The notes below the pieces were generated by a model. That model searched no databases. It was not told where the DNA came from and saw only the letters and a program-made list of their open reading frames with translations. The position numbers were made by a program, and so were the translations under genes. From Ferdinandcohnia sp047246645 (lineage in GTDB: Bacteria; Bacillota; Bacilli; Bacillales; Bacillaceae_L), in assembly GCF_047246645.1 (NCBI RefSeq), contig NZ_JBFOKR010000018.1, positions 40,025 to 104,024 of the forward strand: DNA of 64,000 nucleotides. Reading direction: 5' to 3'. Below are positions 60,702 to 64,000 of this stretch, piece after piece (the stretch's first letter is position 1; every line of letters begins with the position of its first letter).

Positions 60702-61076
60702 CTATTTTTTTTCAATCGCCATACGCAAGTTCGAGATAACTCCAAGAAGCAATACTAAAGAACAAACCATTTTTTCAAAAGGTGTTCCAAACAATTGTTG
60801 TATAAATCCAAAAGACCAAAGTACAACAAAAAACCAACATATAACGGTTATTCCTCTTTTGTATTTATATAGTTTAATTCTACCAACAATCAACGTAAAA
60901 ACTACTCCAATAATAGCAATAACGATATTTAAAAAAGATATTGGTAGCTGTTCAGCGAATGACTCAGATCTTCCACCATTAACCCATGTGAATGGAATAC
61001 TTTTGCTTATAATAAGAAAGTGGATTAAGAGAGTTAAAGAGTAAAAAATAATTCCCAAAAATACAGCAGTTTTCAT
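60702..61076 (-). CDS. Four-helix membrane protein of unknown function (124 aa)
   Basis: Four hydrophobic segments (about residues 5-25, 45-65, 76-95, 100-118) fill the protein, with a Gly/Ser/Glu loop (NGGRSESFAEQL) between the first two. AGGAAA lies upstream of the ATG. The pattern (two paired helices) resembles the DUF3995 type, but I am not sure of the family. Confidence 0.6.
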   Translation of the reverse strand: MKTAVFLGIIFYSLTLLIHFLIISKSIPFTWVNGGRSESFAEQLPISFLNIVIAIIGVVFTLIVGRIKLYKYKRGITVICWFFVVLWSFGFIQQLFGTPFEKMVCSLVLLLGVISNLRMAIEKK

Positions 61077-61368
61077 ATTAATTTTCCTGAGTTTTTCTAA
61101 AATAAAATCACCTCATTATTCTTCCTGTTTCAATATTATTTAATCCAGTAATTTACTATTCCTATATCTCTTACCTTCTGACAGTAACTGAAAGTATGAT
61201 TTCGAAGAGTTATCAATAATCACCATTATACTTAAACAGAGCAAAAAACATCTTTTTCAGCTTCTAATCTTGAACTCTAGCACCCCGTTAGCCATCCATG
61301 AAGCAGTTTTTTATCACAGGGAATGTAAGAAAATCACTTTCTTAAATGGTAGTTGAGTAGTTACTTGA

Positions 61369-61845
61369 TTACTTAATCGTATCAAACAACTCTACATCTA
61401 AATTTTCAGTATCATTCCAACTATAAAATTTTTCTAAATGCCATTTTTCATTTAGTCTTGAATAGTTGTTATCATGAATCCATTTATGTAATTCTTCATA
61501 CCAGTTCATAATCTGATAATTAGCCCCTTTATGTCTTGATACAGCATATCTTTGGGATGGGACTGTTAGTGTTACCATATCAGATGGAATATCTTCATAC
61601 TCTTTTACTTCAACACAAACCCAATAGCCATCTTCTTCAGCAGTTTGGTTCTCGACTACAAATGCACCATATTGTAGTAACGGATTAACCACCTGTTTAA
61701 TTTCATTGATACGTTCACTTAAACTTAGTGAGGCTTTTGGGATTTCTGCTATATATTTGTCACCAGAACACAAAACTCTAAAACCTACTAATTTAATTTC
61801 ATTAAGTTCTTTAATAGTCTTTTTTATTTTTGTTGTTTTTTGCAT
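61369..61845 (-). CDS. GyrI-like effector-binding-domain protein
   Basis: The 158-residue protein has the effector-binding fold with KLVGFRVLC near residue 18, EDGYWVCVEVKEYEDIPSDM and SQRYAVSRHKG in the middle, and a NDTENLDVELFDTIK end. These are typical of AraC-type effector domains that stand alone. It differs from the protein at 53452. AAAGGAG precedes the ATG. Confidence 0.78.
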   Translation of the reverse strand: MQKTTKIKKTIKELNEIKLVGFRVLCSGDKYIAEIPKASLSLSERINEIKQVVNPLLQYGAFVVENQTAEEDGYWVCVEVKEYEDIPSDMVTLTVPSQRYAVSRHKGANYQIMNWYEELHKWIHDNNYSRLNEKWHLEKFYSWNDTENLDVELFDTIK

Positions 61846-62155
61846 TTTAATTACTCCTTTAAACTTACAATTTCTACATAAATATTTACTTGCCTTCTTT
61901 TTCCATTAACCTGCACCTTTAGCATAATAAGGAATTCAACAAAAAGACGGTTAATACTTCCTGGATAAACTCACCCGTTCGCTTAATAAGAAAACTCAAC
62001 AAAAATGTGAGTTAACCACGAATGAGTCAACACCACCCATAACTTAAAGAACAACCTTTCACAAAATCATATTGCTCTCCAAAACTTAATCCCTAGTAAA
62101 ACCAGGAAATTTTATTCTCATTAAATTTAACTCCTAAACAATAAACATAAATAGG
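61846..62155. other. Gene-free region
   Basis: No ORF with a ribosome site and no strong hairpin was seen. Three short stretches read AAC(A)AAAA...GTTAA, but no clear repeat unit results. Confidence 0.4.
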
Positions 62156-62641
62156 TTATTTATTGGAATGAGAGGAAAAGCCACGACCTATAAGGTTTGC
62201 AGAAACAGGTTTTTTCCCTATTTCCCTTGCCCAAATTGATAATTGTCCTATATGGTGAATTTCGTGTGCAATGGCATGTCGCATGATTTCACCCCAAGTA
62301 TCCGTCACAATTCTGCCATCTGGCAATGTATCGTAAAACAATTGATTTTCCATACTAGCTTCCCAATTATTCACAAAGTTTTCCACTTCAAAATGAAATT
62401 CAGCGTCCAATTTTCGAACCTTTTTCAAGCTATTATAACTATCGAAACTCTCCTGAAAGTCTGTCTTACCTTGTAAGAGACGTATCCAGCTCCATTCGAC
62501 ATCAACAATATGGAAAAGTGTATGCAATATACTTCCCATTCCACCCGTTCTTTGACGCAGTAGTTCTTCTTCGTTTAACTCTTCACACCAACAATACCAG
62601 TCTTCTCTTACCTTCCAGTTATACCTAAAAAAAGTTTGCAA
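62156..62641 (-). CDS. DinB-family protein
   Basis: This 161-residue four-helix protein has the three metal ligands of DinB proteins: histidine in LFHIVDVEW (near residue 43) and two in AHEIHHIGQLS (near 127). It is close in style to B. subtilis YjoA/DinB. The start is a TTG a few bases after AGGAGGGG. It may be a thiol-dependent transferase or drug-modifying enzyme; the substrate is unknown. Confidence 0.82.
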   Translation of the reverse strand: MQTFFRYNWKVREDWYCWCEELNEEELLRQRTGGMGSILHTLFHIVDVEWSWIRLLQGKTDFQESFDSYNSLKKVRKLDAEFHFEVENFVNNWEASMENQLFYDTLPDGRIVTDTWGEIMRHAIAHEIHHIGQLSIWAREIGKKPVSANLIGRGFSSHSNK

Positions 62642-62698
62642 AAATACCCCTCCTAATTTCTTAATATAATACTATAAAAATACAACTATCCAGCGCCT

Positions 62699-62733
62699 TT
62701 AGTAAAAAGCGTCCCACTTAGAGTGAAACGCTA
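62699..62733 (-). terminator. Terminator of the 45-residue protein gene
   Basis: AGCGTCCCACT pairs with AGTGAAACGCT (two G-U in the transcript), with TTTTTAC on the minus strand. Confidence 0.7.
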
Positions 62734-62735
62734 AA

Positions 62736-62873
62736 TTAAGAAAAAATGTCCTTATTTTGTTCTATTCTCATTTCTAAGTTCGATATTCGTTTGTTTAATT
62801 TATATATAACGGGCGTATACATTACAACAACAGTACCTAATCCAGCGAGGAAAATAAATATTTCAAGTTTCAT
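62736..62873 (-). CDS. 45-residue membrane protein
   Basis: One membrane helix (about residues 3-20) is followed by a basic, then coiled-coil-like tail (LNKRISNLEMRIEQNKDIFS). AAAGGAGG lies seven bases before the ATG and a terminator follows at once, so it is almost certainly a real gene. Function is unknown. Confidence 0.7.
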   Translation of the reverse strand: MKLEIFIFLAGLGTVVVMYTPVIYKLNKRISNLEMRIEQNKDIFS

Positions 62874-62982
62874 AAAATTACCTCCTTTTACCAATTAGTG
62901 TTCGTTATGTTTTTTATAATTCCTTCTTCACCAAATCTACATCATTAGCAAAATAAGCTAATATAATAAGTCTTAAAAACCT

Positions 62983-63753
62983 TCAACTGCTCCAACCCTG
63001 TTTACAGTATTCTTCATATAATATCCTCAACACATCCAAGATTGTTTCGTCTGCATGCTGTTCACTAAAACGATTGGGTAATTCCTTAGCACCTAATACA
63101 TATAAGAATGGGTCTTGTGAAAACTCTCCCATAATACCAATATCGACTAAAACATTATCCAATCCACCAGTCATATGGTTCAAATGATAATGTGGTATCC
63201 CTTCTACTTCTCCACGCTGTCTAACTAATCCGTTAATAATAGGATTCCATATCTCTGGTTTGGTCTCATATCCTTCGAAAATCAACTTTAAAACTTCGAG
63301 CAATTGATCAACTTTACCCTTATTTTTAAGGTCTCTTGGATTCTTAGTAACATTGATTTTTGGAAAATGGGACTTAATTCTTTGGTTTACATTTTCCCAT
63401 CCACCACAAAACTCAACAATGTGATTCGCAATATAACTATCATGACACGCTATCATTACCTCAACCGCATCTTCTAAAGATAGACTATGTCTATTTTGAA
63501 AATGAGGGTACAATTCCTTGCTATCTTCTTTTGGATTAAAGCTTATATCCTTAATTTCATCAGTCCATTTATATAATTTTTCTTCAACAAGACGTGCAAC
63601 ACAGTAACCAATTACCACTTTTGCAGCAGAAGCAAGTGGTATGGACAAGTCTTTTTGGTAAGAACATTCTATTTCTCTATTTAGGATTGAATAAATAAGG
63701 ATTCCTGCTTCTCCTGATTCTATTTCTTTTAATTTCTCAATTATGTGGTTCAC
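62983..63753 (-). CDS. Class A beta-lactamase-like serine hydrolase
   Basis: The 256-residue protein has SAAK (SxxK, near residue 43), HDSYIANHIVE near residue 105 in place of the SDN loop, and HMTGGL near residue 195 in place of KTG. The fold is class A-like. There is no signal peptide and the key omega-loop Glu motif is not evident, so it is more likely an intracellular hydrolase than a resistance enzyme. The GTG at 63753 follows AGGTG by five bases. Confidence 0.75.
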   Translation of the reverse strand: MNHIIEKLKEIESGEAGILIYSILNREIECSYQKDLSIPLASAAKVVIGYCVARLVEEKLYKWTDEIKDISFNPKEDSKELYPHFQNRHSLSLEDAVEVMIACHDSYIANHIVEFCGGWENVNQRIKSHFPKINVTKNPRDLKNKGKVDQLLEVLKLIFEGYETKPEIWNPIINGLVRQRGEVEGIPHYHLNHMTGGLDNVLVDIGIMGEFSQDPFLYVLGAKELPNRFSEQHADETILDVLRILYEEYCKQGWSS

Positions 63754-63852
63754 TGAAACACCTACTTTCAATTTTTAGTCAATCATTATCGCAATTAGTA
63801 ATTCACACTTATAGATTTCCTTATTTAATAGTACCTAAGAACTTCAACAAAA

Positions 63853-63884
63853 ATGAGCATTAATCCTGCATGGACCAATGCTCT
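63853..63884 (-). terminator. Terminator for a transcript entering from the right
   Basis: GAGCATT-AATCC and GGACC-AATGCTC form a hairpin, with ATTTTTG on the minus strand. No ORF is seen between it and the window end. Confidence 0.6.
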
Positions 63885-63924
63885 CATTAACTTTTATCTA
63901 ATCCATCTAATTCTTATTGATCTA

Positions 63925-64000
63925 GTCGAGTAGAAGGGAGCCTTTCTACCTTACGGTAAATTGTACTCCTCCCCCCTCACAGAACCGTGCTTGCGCTATT
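63925..64000 (-). mobile_element. Probable 3' end of a group II intron (domains V-VI), cut by the window
   Basis: Read on the minus strand, AATAGCGCAAGCACGGTTC (end of a domain V-like hairpin) is followed by TGTGAGGGGGGAGGAGTAC and, after an ACCGTAAGGT stem, GGCTCCCTTCTACTCGAC. This resembles the domain V-VI end of bacterial group II introns, with the 3' splice site near CTACTCGAC. The intron body and its reverse transcriptase would lie beyond the window. The assignment is from memory of such ends. Confidence 0.5.

Overview
The window looks like chromosomal DNA of a low-GC Gram-positive of the family Bacillaceae (Bacillus sensu lato). It is AT-rich, ribosome binding sites are strong AGGAGG-like sequences, many starts are TTG or GTG, and the regulatory devices are typical of Firmicutes: an NsrR/Hmp pair, an ECF sigma/anti-sigma operon with its own promoter, a TPP riboswitch with thiW, a leucine-type T-box, a Rex operator before a ywcJ-type transporter, and many intrinsic terminators. 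The species cannot be named from the sequence alone.

The dominant structural fact is a 7,161-bp direct repeat: bases 1-7161 recur at 30630-37790 with a constant offset of 30,629 bp, no gaps, and identical predicted proteins throughout. Both copies carry nsrR, hmp, an MFS pump with an attenuator-like leader, the sigma/anti-sigma operon and an AspT/YidE-type transporter. The right transporter is intact. The left one breaks at 7161/7162 and runs into foreign sequence. The simplest reading is that the window starts inside the first unit of a tandem duplication of 30,629 bp (unit 7162-37790). An assembly overlap would look the same and must be excluded.

Region 7.2-30.6 kb holds single-copy housekeeping and stress genes: a hairpin array, proline iminopeptidase, an NhaC-type antiporter, a phosphodiesterase, a TPP-riboswitch operon (SDR plus thiW), an M42 peptidase, a membrane-anchored trypsin-like protease, a parvovirus-type phospholipase A2 domain protein, a Smr-less MutS2 paralogue behind an elaborate uORF/terminator leader, AlkD, an aldo-keto reductase, the formate/nitrite transporter YwcJ under a probable Rex site, a PAS-GGDEF-EAL protein, a second hairpin array, an azoreductase, a DUF1906 protein and SelO.

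Region 37.8-64 kb is mostly minus-strand accessory 'toolbox' DNA: an M3 oligopeptidase, methyltransferase, Nudix, a second PAS-GGDEF-EAL protein, SstT, three VOC proteins, three GNAT acetyltransferases (one with a YoaP domain), two DinB and two GyrI-like proteins, class C- and class A-like serine hydrolases, a HIT-PP2C operon behind a leucine T-box, and a series of very small, mostly membrane, proteins. A group II intron 3' end appears to enter at the right edge.

The best candidates for undescribed biology are: (1) the Smr-less MutS2 paralogue with a 7-codon uORF, long-range complementary segments and an intrinsic terminator, which suggests a ribosome-stress-induced ribosome-acting ATPase; (2) the T-box controlled HIT hydrolase plus PP2C phosphatase; and (3) the MFS pump leader with a 17-residue peptide and two mutually exclusive stems, one of which hides the pump's ribosome binding site.
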